Below, in pieces: positions 8,638 through 15,520 of a stretch of DNA of 64,000 nucleotides (positions are counted from its first letter, which is position 1; every line of letters begins with the position of its first letter). Origin of the DNA: Vibrio sp. MEBiC08052 (GTDB lineage Bacteria > Pseudomonadota > Gammaproteobacteria > Enterobacterales > Vibrionaceae); assembly GCF_001506075.1 (NCBI RefSeq), contig NZ_KQ947475.1, positions 2,264,390-2,328,389 on the forward strand. Reading direction: 5' to 3'. Below the pieces are notes generated by a model. The model did no database searches and was not told the DNA's origin. It worked only from the letters and a program-made list of their open reading frames with translations. The translations under genes were made by a program, and so were the position numbers.

Positions 8638-9938
8638 TACACGGCAATATGCTGTGGCTGCTGTTGTGCCAGCATATGTTCAACACCATCGGCATGACGG
8701 ATCACCGTGACCTGATCCCCTTCCACCAGCACTTCAGTAGGATAGCCGAAACTCAGGAAGTACACCGGAGAAGCCGTCGGACCGTAGGCGCCGGAATGGA
8801 AAATGCCAATCAGATCGCCTTCATCCAGCCGGGGCAGTTGCACGTCATCACCAATCAGATCCGTTGGGGTACAGAGTGGCCCGGTTAACATGTAAGGCTG
8901 TCGATCATCCGCATCATGTCCGGAGCCCAGACGGGCAATCGGAAAGTTCTTACGGATCACTGAGCCGAGTCCCGCTGCGGCACCATGGCAGTTTGAACCA
9001 CCGTCACACACGGCAAACATTTTGCCTTTCGATTCTTTCAGATAACGCACCCGAGTGACGAACATACCGGAGCGTCCTGCGATAAAGCGTCCCAGTTCCA
9101 TGATTAATGTCGTTTGCGGGAAGCTATAACGGAATTCACGGATCACCGGTTCCATCCCGGCGGCAACCACATCCAGATCGAGTTCCGTCTCTTTTGGGTA
9201 ATAAGGCACACCCAGTCCGCCACCGATATCAACGAAATTTAATGTGATGTCATAATCCCGCTGGATTCTTTCTGCCAGAGAAAGAATATTGCGAGTGTTG
9301 ACTACCACAGCCTCGGCATCCAGAATCCGGGTACCCAGATAAATATGAATCCCTTCCAGCGCAACATGCGGATATTGATCCAGATGGTTCAGGGTTTCCA
9401 GCACGGTATGTTCATCAATCCCAAACTGACGCGGCTTACCACTCATCACCAGACGCGCTTTTTCAGAGGTAAAGTTAGGATTAATCCGGAAAGCAAACGG
9501 CTGAACCACACCGGCATCTGCCGCCAGTTGATTCAACAGGGCCAGCTCGGACAATGATTCAACCACAACAGCCTTAATTCCCAGTGCTACACAACGGCTT
9601 AATTCATGTGCCGATTTTCCTGGTCCGACAAAAATAATCTCGCCCGGTAAAGCACCTGCAGCTAGTGCGGTTTCCAGTTCAGCCAGAGAACAAACTTCGC
9701 AGCCAACCCCCTGCTGATGAATGATCCTGACTAAAGAAAAATTCGGGTTCGCTTTCAGAGAATAAAAGTAATTCAACGCATCCGGTAAGGTATTTTTTAA
9801 TGTTGTCAGGTGATTTTTTAACTGATTCGCACTGTAAACATAAAAAGGTGTTTTTACCGTCGCAGCTATTTTTTCTATTTCAACCTGATCAACATGAGAT
9901 GAATTAATATATTCATTCTGAAATTTAAAACTATGCAT
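8637..9938 (-). CDS. PLP-dependent fold-III decarboxylase (DapDC/BtrK-like)
   Basis: Protein of 433 residues in the alanine-racemase-fold (group IV) decarboxylase family. Lys62 in FYSLKANPN should bind PLP, GGG at 239-241 holds the phosphate, ELGRFIAG replaces the usual EPGR motif, and Cys356 in TGPLCTPTD is the conserved catalytic Cys. Family members decarboxylate diaminopimelate, ornithine or related amino acids. BtrK of butirosin synthesis acts on a glutamyl group held on an acyl carrier protein, and the exosortase-A-associated relatives also sit beside a ligase and a carrier. The overlap with carrier 2 upstream (8 bp) makes carrier-bound decarboxylation a reasonable inference. It is not lysA by context. 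Confidence 0.92.
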   Translation of the reverse strand: MHSFKFQNEYINSSHVDQVEIEKIAATVKTPFYVYSANQLKNHLTTLKNTLPDALNYFYSLKANPNFSLVRIIHQQGVGCEVCSLAELETALAAGALPGEIIFVGPGKSAHELSRCVALGIKAVVVESLSELALLNQLAADAGVVQPFAFRINPNFTSEKARLVMSGKPRQFGIDEHTVLETLNHLDQYPHVALEGIHIYLGTRILDAEAVVVNTRNILSLAERIQRDYDITLNFVDIGGGLGVPYYPKETELDLDVVAAGMEPVIREFRYSFPQTTLIMELGRFIAGRSGMFVTRVRYLKESKGKMFAVCDGGSNCHGAAAGLGSVIRKNFPIARLGSGHDADDRQPYMLTGPLCTPTDLIGDDVQLPRLDEGDLIGIFHSGAYGPTASPVYFLSFGYPTEVLVEGDQVTVIRHADGVEHMLAQQQPQHIAV

Positions 9939-10224
9939 AATTTAAACTCCCGACTAAATAATCTGTCAGTGTGTTCATATTTTTAAAATGGGAAAGGAAA
10001 TTGCCATCCATACATGAAAATAAGTCGAACTCTTGTGCTGCCTCGTCTTCTATTCTTTCGCACAATCCGGCAATCAGAGCAACCAAGCTGGCCGAATCTA
10101 ACAGACCGGAATCACTATATATATCGCTACCACTAGTGATCTGATTTATTTTGCCGTCATCTAATCCGAGATTTTTTAATTCAGATAACAATATCTGTTC
10201 TACATTATCTTTATCGAGAAACAT
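9931..10224 (-). CDS. Free-standing carrier protein (carrier 2), first gene of the leftward operon
   Basis: Protein of 97 residues with a carrier-like core SDSGLLDSASLVALI; Ser44 in LLDS is the expected phosphopantetheine site. It is more divergent than carrier 1, with a longer loop (EFDLFSCMDGNFLSHF) before the last helix. Being first in the operon and overlapping the decarboxylase, it probably carries the decarboxylase substrate. The ATG at 10224 has AGGGAA further upstream than usual. Confidence 0.82.
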   Translation of the reverse strand: MFLDKDNVEQILLSELKNLGLDDGKINQITSGSDIYSDSGLLDSASLVALIAGLCERIEDEAAQEFDLFSCMDGNFLSHFKNMNTLTDYLVGSLNYA

Positions 10225-10261
10225 AAAACTCTATTCCCTAGAGATCCGTTGAATGATGCTA

Positions 10262-10300
10262 ATGTTACCTTTCTCAATTTCATTTTTTTGACTGAAATTG
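10262..10300 (-). promoter_or_regulatory. Candidate activator-dependent promoter of the leftward operon
   Basis: Reading leftward, the left repeat arm is followed after exactly 13 nt by TAACAT (10267-10262), a -10-like hexamer. With normal 17-bp spacing the -35 position would fall inside the arm (CAAAAA), where no TTGACA-like sequence exists, so an activator bound to the arm would be needed. The start of transcription would be near 10255, about 30 nt before carrier 2. Confidence 0.5.
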
Positions 10301-10370
10301 TACTTATCAATAAAAATATTTTTACAATTTCAAGACATTTTTAATACCAGCAATTTCAGTCAAAAAAATG
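10281..10370. repeat. Perfect 20-bp inverted repeat, candidate operator pair
   Basis: The left arm at 10281-10300 is the exact reverse complement of the right arm at 10351-10370 (CAATTTCAGTCAAAAAAATG), with 50 bp between them. A further CAATTTCA octamer lies at 10325-10332. The arms point outward towards the two divergent operons, which is more like two binding sites for one activator than one hairpin. The obvious candidate is the AraC-type protein encoded at 14963-15490; this link is inferred. Confidence 0.75.
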
Positions 10371-10389
10371 CTAATCGAATCGCTAATAA
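10351..10389 (+). promoter_or_regulatory. Candidate activator-dependent promoter of the rightward operon
   Basis: This mirrors the leftward promoter: the right repeat arm is followed after exactly 13 nt by TAATAA (10384-10389). The -35 position again falls inside the arm with no consensus. The inferred transcript would start near 10396 and have a leader of roughly 140 nt before the KASIII-like gene. Confidence 0.48.
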
Positions 10390-10537
10390 TTATTCTGTAG
10401 ATAGAACACCAATATCATCATCAGATGAAACAGATTATTTAATAATCTCTGCTGATATCTTTTTTAATATATTTAACCGCACGATATTTTGTAATTTAGT
10501 ACAAATACCGGCCGACTCAGTGATCATGGAAAATGCA

Positions 10538-11443
10538 ATGACTTATATCGTAGATATTCAATGTAGCAAGTCAGACAGTACTTCTTTTATCCCGCTGGAT
10601 GAACTGGGACTGAGTCACGATATTTCCGCAAAAGAAGCCAGAGTTTATCAGCGCATCTATCAGCTGGAACAGATCGCCATGAACCGGTTGTCTCATGAAG
10701 CGATGCTGAAAGAAACTCTGTCGGCGCTGGTCAGTCAGCATCCTACCCTGCGTCAGCAAACTGGCTATCTGTTTTACACCAAAACCCAGACACATAATAC
10801 CTGCTTTGACGACCACTGGTTACAGAAACTGGTGGAGTCATGCGGTCTCCGCCACTGGAAATCAGTCACACTCAGTCTGAACCACTGCGCATCTGGTCTC
10901 AGCGCTGTCCACCTGATTAACCGGATGTATCAGAACGGAGAAACGGCTCCTGCAATTGTCCTGAGCGGTGAAAAAAGTTTTGCACCGGATCTGAATAAGA
11001 TGACCGTCGGCGTACTGGGAGAAATGTCTGCCGCCTGCCTGCTATCGCCTCTGGACGGACAATGGCATATCACCACTTCCAGAGTGAAGCATCTCAGCCG
11101 ATTCTACAAAAATCCGGAAAACATGAGCACTGCTGAAAAACGCGCCATGATGGGAGATTTTTATACCGGTATGCTTGATTTCCTCCGGACAGAAACGCTT
11201 TCCGAACCGGAGATCATTCTGCCCTATAACCTAAATCTGCCGTTACTGAACCGGGTATCAAAAGAGTTAGGCTGGGCGGAAAAACTGTATACCACCAATA
11301 TCCGTCAGACCGGGCATACCTACTGTTCTGACGTTTTCTATAACCTGCTCACAGCAGAAACACAACACCATTTCAAACGGGCGTTACTGTTTGCCGCCGG
11401 AATGGGCGTGACCTATTCCTCGCTCGGTATTACCCGTCATTAA
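10538..11443 (+). CDS. KASIII-like protein with altered catalytic residues (Cys-Asn-His)
   Basis: With the start at 10538 (GGAAA just upstream) the protein has 301 residues and its N-terminus MTYIVDIQ aligns with MKIIDVAT of the paralogue at 6776-7732. Cys117 in SLNHCASGLS is at the FabH acyl-Cys position. The catalytic His is replaced by Asn231 (LPYNLNLP against LPYHMSPP), and the third position is His260 (TGHTYCSD). The protein may still accept an acyl group on Cys, but ordinary malonyl decarboxylation would be impaired, so acyl transfer or a partner role is possible. It is the first gene of the rightward operon and is followed by carrier 3. Upstream in-frame codons to 10298 are probably untranslated leader. 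Confidence 0.83.
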   Translation: MTYIVDIQCSKSDSTSFIPLDELGLSHDISAKEARVYQRIYQLEQIAMNRLSHEAMLKETLSALVSQHPTLRQQTGYLFYTKTQTHNTCFDDHWLQKLVESCGLRHWKSVTLSLNHCASGLSAVHLINRMYQNGETAPAIVLSGEKSFAPDLNKMTVGVLGEMSAACLLSPLDGQWHITTSRVKHLSRFYKNPENMSTAEKRAMMGDFYTGMLDFLRTETLSEPEIILPYNLNLPLLNRVSKELGWAEKLYTTNIRQTGHTYCSDVFYNLLTAETQHHFKRALLFAAGMGVTYSSLGITRH

Positions 11444-11475
11444 CTCACCTCATACCCATAAAGGAACACAAGCTA

Positions 11476-11730
11476 ATGAATATCATGGATAAAATCAACG
11501 AAGCACTGTCACAGGTTCTGGACGGAGAAACAGTCACCATCGATCTGGATACCAATTTCGATGAGGACTTAGATCTGGATTCCGTTCTGTTCGTTCAGTT
11601 TCTGCTGACACTGGAAGAAAGTATTGACGGTCTGCTGTTTGATCCGGACCTGATCAGCCAGTCTTCATTCAACAATGTCGGTTCTTTAATCGAGTTTATC
11701 GAATCCCAGGTCACAGTTGCGGAAGCCTGA
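11476..11730 (+). CDS. Free-standing carrier protein (carrier 3)
   Basis: Very acidic protein of 84 residues with the carrier motif DLDLDSVLFVQFLLTLEE; Ser36 is the expected phosphopantetheine site. A ribosome site (AAAGGAA) precedes the ATG. It lies 32 bp after the KASIII-like gene and directly before the shortened dehydrogenase-like gene, so these are its likely partners. It resembles carrier 1 more than carrier 2, including the conserved ...DP.L...F..VGS... third-helix region, which suggests duplication. Confidence 0.9.
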   Translation: MNIMDKINEALSQVLDGETVTIDLDTNFDEDLDLDSVLFVQFLLTLEESIDGLLFDPDLISQSSFNNVGSLIEFIESQVTVAEA

Positions 11731-11731
11731 T

Positions 11732-12400
11732 ATGAACATCACAGCAGAAATACTCGATCAAGCATATATCGGAGGCCGGAAAACCGACCTCCGGGAACTG
11801 TTACCGCAATTGGGTTTCTGGATGACAGGCAGACATGCCTGTCTAGTCAGTCAGGGCCTGACGATGTTTCCTGCGGGAGCGTCACCTGAACTGGTTAATG
11901 TTCAGGGAGAAACCATTTTGGCATCTCACTGTACCCACCTGCCTCAGGATCGGATACTCCGGCATCTGGAACTGGAAACCGCCACAGTTGACGCTCAGAA
12001 CCAGAGTGGCGAAGCGATTTCTTTCGTGGTTTGTGCCCTGCGTCTGGGGCTGGTTGCCCGAATTCTGGATCTGTCGTTCAACCACCTCAAAGACCGGAAA
12101 AGTTTTGGCCAGAAAACTACCCGCCATCAATTGGTCAAAGCCAGTTTTTCTGATATTTACGGTGATGTATCACTACTGAAACAGCAGCTGCACTATCGTC
12201 TGGACAGTGGTGATTTGAGCACTCCGGATGAAGAACACCGGCAGATTACCCAATTATCCAACCATGCTGAGAAGCTGATGGGCGGACACGGCTTCCTGCT
12301 GGGAAACAGTCATACCATCAGCCACTTTTCCATGCTGCTTTACTCACTGTTCGGTAAAAGCAGTTCACGGGAACAACAGCAGGCACATAGCGCCGTCTGA
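11732..12400 (+). CDS. Short acyl-CoA dehydrogenase-like protein lacking the N-terminal domain and catalytic Glu
   Basis: Protein of 222 residues starting at the ATG one base after the carrier stop. From about residue 95 it matches the C-terminal helical domain of acyl-CoA dehydrogenases: LRLGLVARILDLSFNHLKDRKSFGQKT and LMGGHGFLLGN correspond to the ERxQFG and GGxGF flavin-contact segments. The N-terminal helical domain is missing and the protein ends before any EGT motif, so the catalytic Glu is absent. It is not an obvious pseudogene: the frame is intact and well placed. It could be a partner subunit of the full dehydrogenase at 676-1833, as ChsE1/ChsE2-type heteromers share active sites, or a carrier-binding scaffold. 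Confidence 0.75.
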   Translation: MNITAEILDQAYIGGRKTDLRELLPQLGFWMTGRHACLVSQGLTMFPAGASPELVNVQGETILASHCTHLPQDRILRHLELETATVDAQNQSGEAISFVVCALRLGLVARILDLSFNHLKDRKSFGQKTTRHQLVKASFSDIYGDVSLLKQQLHYRLDSGDLSTPDEEHRQITQLSNHAEKLMGGHGFLLGNSHTISHFSMLLYSLFGKSSSREQQQAHSAV

Positions 12401-12439
12401 TAACAGACGGCCATTGTTCATGACAGTAAAAGGATAATT

Positions 12440-13792
12440 ATGAGCATTTCTAAGCAATCAACACTCACTTTACCGGCCAGCGGAATGGGTGATGTCAAAC
12501 AGGTACTGGGCATCGCCTGGCCGATGATCCTGATCGCAATTGTGGTGTCGCTATCGCAAAATGGTCAGATATGGATCCTCGGTCAGAATGAACAGAGTCA
12601 GGCGTTGTATCAACTATCGATGCTGCAACCCTTCCATTTTCTTTTTATTGCACTGCTGGAGTGTCTGACGATCACCAATCAGGTCTTCAGTGCCCGTTCA
12701 ACCTGCGACTGGCCCAGCAGAAAAGTCATGAACAGTACCCTGTTGCTTGCCGTTGCAGGAACTGTTTTCCTGTGTCTGCTGGCTGGTGTCAGCTACTTGT
12801 TCGAAGCACCGCTTCAATCGGTTATGGGCGGTAACACTCAGAATCTCTTCAGCCAGACACTGCCACTATATCTGTTATCCCTCATTCCGTTGCTTATCTT
12901 TGAGTTGGGCAATGCCGGACTACGGGGACAGGGAAAAACCCTCAGTAGTATGCTGCTCATTTCAGGTTTTATCATCATTAATCTAGCGGTTTGCTACATC
13001 GGCTTTGTTCATCATCAGCTCGGATTTCAGGCAGTGATCTATGCCAACCTGCTCTCAGCATCGGCGATGCTGCCGTTTTCGCTGTTTATGCTGTTTCGAA
13101 CCGTCAGTCACGGTTCTGATCCACAACCAAAGGCTTTCTTACCCAGACTATTCGCACTGATGACCGATGCCGGAATCCCGATTTTTCTGTCAATGCTGAT
13201 TGCATTCGCCAGCTCTGCCGTGATCTTTCCGCTGATCAGTCAGATGAATACTGACTATGCACCCGGCTTTCTGATCGTCGTCAAACTGCGTTCGCTGTTT
13301 ATTATTCCGGCAGTGGCACTAGGCTCCGCGATTGCAATTTTTGTCAATCAGCAACTTTCTGCCGCTACGAAAGATGCACTCACCCGCATGCTGAGCCGGG
13401 GTATGCTCGCCATCAGTCTGCTGTATATCACCCTAACAGCGATGGTTTACCTAAATCAGCATACTCTGGTTGATCTGTTAGCCAATACATCCACAGTTCA
13501 GCAAGCTGGTTATCTGTTGCTGTCACTGCTTCTACCAACATTTTTCCTGACCTCAATGCTGGCTGCAACCCAGACTATGCTTGAACAACTTGGCCGGGGC
13601 AAAAGAGTACTGCTCATAACTTTAGTGGTTGAATCTGCAATGGTCGGTGGCATTCTGATCCTGATGCGTTCTCAGGGAAATATTACCGAACTGGCACATC
13701 TAATCGTCATTTTCAACGTGGTTTACTTTACGATTTTCCTGCGTGAATACTGGCTGCTGACAAAAAATTTGCGAGGGGAAGATGCTCTATAA
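12440..13792 (+). CDS. MATE-family efflux transporter
   Basis: Inner-membrane protein of 450 residues with about twelve hydrophobic segments in the two-bundle layout of the MATE family (AWPMILIAIVVSLSQNGQIWILG at the start; GNAGLRGQGKT after the sixth segment). MATE proteins export drugs or metabolites using Na+ or H+ gradients. Inside this operon it most likely exports the cluster product or gives self-protection. AAAGGATAATT precedes the ATG. The last codons overlap the hydrolase gene by 11 bp. Confidence 0.9.
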   Translation: MSISKQSTLTLPASGMGDVKQVLGIAWPMILIAIVVSLSQNGQIWILGQNEQSQALYQLSMLQPFHFLFIALLECLTITNQVFSARSTCDWPSRKVMNSTLLLAVAGTVFLCLLAGVSYLFEAPLQSVMGGNTQNLFSQTLPLYLLSLIPLLIFELGNAGLRGQGKTLSSMLLISGFIIINLAVCYIGFVHHQLGFQAVIYANLLSASAMLPFSLFMLFRTVSHGSDPQPKAFLPRLFALMTDAGIPIFLSMLIAFASSAVIFPLISQMNTDYAPGFLIVVKLRSLFIIPAVALGSAIAIFVNQQLSAATKDALTRMLSRGMLAISLLYITLTAMVYLNQHTLVDLLANTSTVQQAGYLLLSLLLPTFFLTSMLAATQTMLEQLGRGKRVLLITLVVESAMVGGILILMRSQGNITELAHLIVIFNVVYFTIFLREYWLLTKNLRGEDAL

Positions 13793-14765
13793 TCTTGCCT
13801 ACCCTTTCATGCAGCTTTCAGCACTGGCACATCAGCGCTATCACTGGTGTCTGGTGATGATGAAACGCCGTCCGAAGTTATTGCTTAAAACTTCGGTCCG
13901 GCCGGAAACACATTACCATGGCTTATGTGGCAAGTTGCGGCGGGCAGATACGATTTTACTCTCCCGTCTCTCTTCCGGATGGGCCGCCCGTTATGCGATC
14001 CGTATGTTTGAAAAACCGACGCGGATGCCCTGTATGGCAAACGATCTGGAATTTGAACAGCAGAGCCAGCAACATCAACTGACGTTCAACAAATGCCGGA
14101 TTAATGTGTTCTGTCATGAACCACCGGCATCGGTTCCGCTACAGGGAACAATTCTGCTGGTTCACGGCTGGGAAGGACGGAGTGTGATGTTCCGGCCGCT
14201 GACAGAAAAACTGCTTGACAGTGGTTACCGGGTCATCGCTCCTGATTTGATCGCCCACGGCAGTTCAGAAGGAGAGCGCTGTTCATTCTACGATTTGGCA
14301 CAACTATTATTACGGATCAATCAGCAATTCGGGGCTTTTCATGCCGCGATCGGTCACTCGTTTGGCGGCACAGCACTGGCCATGGCAATTGATGCAGGGC
14401 TTTCAACCCACCGGCTGATCAAGATCGGCAGCCCGGACGGATTAGGCAATCTGCTGGATTCATATATCGATTACTACCGGATTCCGGCTGTTCTCAAGGA
14501 CAAGCTCAAACAGGTATACCATCGCCGTTACGGCACCCACCCGGATATGATCGATACACCGTTATGGAAAACCCTGTCACTGCCAACCCTGCTTTGTCAT
14601 GACCGTAACGACAACATCATCGACATTACTCAGGCACAGAAGATGAACGCTGCCTTCCCCAACTGCGAACTGTTCCTCACCGACGGCTGGGGACACCGCG
14701 GCGTACTGAAAGATCGCAATATTCATCAGAAGATTATTGAGTTTGTTCAGAGTGATGCGACGTAG
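13782..14765 (+). CDS. Alpha/beta-fold hydrolase, last gene of the rightward operon
   Basis: Protein of 327 residues. The oxyanion segment HGWEG lies at 128-132, the nucleophile Ser193 in GHSFGG, an acidic residue in HDRND (Asp277 likely), and His305 in GWGHRG, so the catalytic triad is complete. The roughly 115 residues before the core are usual for the subgroup with LLVHGWEGR. In a pathway without an NRPS thioesterase domain this may release, trim or proofread carrier-bound intermediates; this is inferred. The start overlaps the MATE gene and has GAGGGGAAG just upstream. Confidence 0.88.
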   Translation: MLYNLAYPFMQLSALAHQRYHWCLVMMKRRPKLLLKTSVRPETHYHGLCGKLRRADTILLSRLSSGWAARYAIRMFEKPTRMPCMANDLEFEQQSQQHQLTFNKCRINVFCHEPPASVPLQGTILLVHGWEGRSVMFRPLTEKLLDSGYRVIAPDLIAHGSSEGERCSFYDLAQLLLRINQQFGAFHAAIGHSFGGTALAMAIDAGLSTHRLIKIGSPDGLGNLLDSYIDYYRIPAVLKDKLKQVYHRRYGTHPDMIDTPLWKTLSLPTLLCHDRNDNIIDITQAQKMNAAFPNCELFLTDGWGHRGVLKDRNIHQKIIEFVQSDAT

Positions 14766-14797
14766 TATCTCGGAAGGTCACGGATAGCAGTGCAGAT

Positions 14798-14829
14798 CTG
14801 ACTCACTATTTTTGGTGGGTCAGTTTTTT
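14798..14829 (+). terminator. Rho-independent terminator of the rightward operon
   Basis: CTGACTCAC at 14798-14806 pairs with GTGGGTCAG at 14815-14823 (one G-U pair), with an 8-nt loop, followed by six T. It lies 33 bp after the hydrolase stop. Confidence 0.88.
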
Positions 14830-14883
14830 ATTACAGACTCATAATTTTACAAGATTCGTTGTAATGCTCCCGGAGGGAGTAAC

Positions 14884-14908
14884 ATGATCGCGACTTGGTC
14901 GCGATCAT
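14884..14908. repeat. 11-bp perfect hairpin between convergent genes
   Basis: ATGATCGCGAC at 14884-14894 pairs perfectly with 14898-14908 around a TTG loop. It has no T tract on either strand, so it is not a classical terminator. It lies between the end of the rightward operon and the end of the AraC gene and may be an RNA end-protecting hairpin or a protein site. Confidence 0.5.
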
Positions 14909-14962
14909 CGGATAATCACTGGCTGGACAGCGTTTCAGCTCAGCAGGAAGAGGAACAGTTCA

Positions 14963-15490
14963 TCACCGCATCTTATCCAGCAGAACACCTCTTGAGAAAG
15001 AAGATCGGTGGTTACCATAGATGATTTCAAAAGGTTTGTTCTCTTTTTCTTTGGTGGTGATCGAATGTTTATACTTTAACGGTGTGATCTGATGTGCCTT
15101 GCTGAAGCTACGGGAAAAGTGAGCGAGAGAAGAGTAGCCGCAGGCGTTACTGATATCTGTCAGTGACCAGTCGGGAGCAATTTCAATGTATTCCTTCGCC
15201 AGCGCAATCCGGATGTCCCAGATCCAACGCATTGGCGAAGTTTTATATACTTCATTAAATAATCGGCAGATCTCATACTTGGATGCATCCACCTCTTCAG
15301 AAATATCATCCAGTGATATTTCCATTGAGATATTTTCGATGACATAGTCGAGTGTTTTTACCAGCAAATCCAGTTTCCTCCTTGACTTCGATAATCCTAA
15401 AGAAGGTTGGATCTGATAAAGTTCATTGATCAAATTATCTCTGAAGTGTTCCATATTTTCGTAACAGTAGTAATTAATTTTGTGGTTCAT
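14963..15490 (-). CDS. AraC-family transcriptional regulator, probable cluster regulator
   Basis: Protein of 175 residues. From about residue 45 it has the two helix-turn-helix units of AraC proteins: EISLDDISEEVDASKYEICRLFNEVYKTSPMRWIWDIRIALAKEYI and WSLTDISNACGYSSLAHFSRSFSKAHQITPLKYK. Only some 45 residues precede them, so there is no normal ligand-binding domain; it may sense by protein contact or simply by its own level. It follows the phosphopantetheinyl transferase gene by 30 bp on the same strand, probably in one transcript. It is the best candidate to bind the 20-bp repeat arms at 10281-10370 (inferred). Confidence 0.88.
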   Translation of the reverse strand: MNHKINYYCYENMEHFRDNLINELYQIQPSLGLSKSRRKLDLLVKTLDYVIENISMEISLDDISEEVDASKYEICRLFNEVYKTSPMRWIWDIRIALAKEYIEIAPDWSLTDISNACGYSSLAHFSRSFSKAHQITPLKYKHSITTKEKENKPFEIIYGNHRSSFSRGVLLDKMR

Positions 15491-15520
15491 TTCCTAGCCT
15501 CACTTAATTATTAATCTATT

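Larger units (their letters stand above)
10225..10537. other. Divergent control region between the two cluster operons
   Basis: This 313-bp AT-rich stretch separates the leftward operon (start 10224) from the rightward operon (start 10538). It carries the 20-bp inverted repeat and the two -10-like hexamers listed separately. A frame open through the right part from 10298 is not convincing as coding: its codon use is AT-extreme and unlike the rest, and homology to the paralogue begins only near 10538. Confidence 0.75.

Noticed and set aside
8637..9938. lysA (housekeeping diaminopimelate decarboxylase)
   Set aside because: It lies inside the biosynthetic operon, overlaps carrier 2, and has ELGR in place of the usual EPGR motif.
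5202..10224. Exosortase-A gene cluster
   Set aside because: The ligase, decarboxylase and carrier resemble that cluster's associated genes, but no exosortase, polysaccharide-synthesis or PEP-CTERM gene is in the window.
10298..10537. In-frame N-terminal extension of the KASIII-like gene at 10538
   Set aside because: The extension covers one arm of the inverted repeat, is very AT-rich, and has no counterpart in the paralogue, whose N-terminus matches from 10538.
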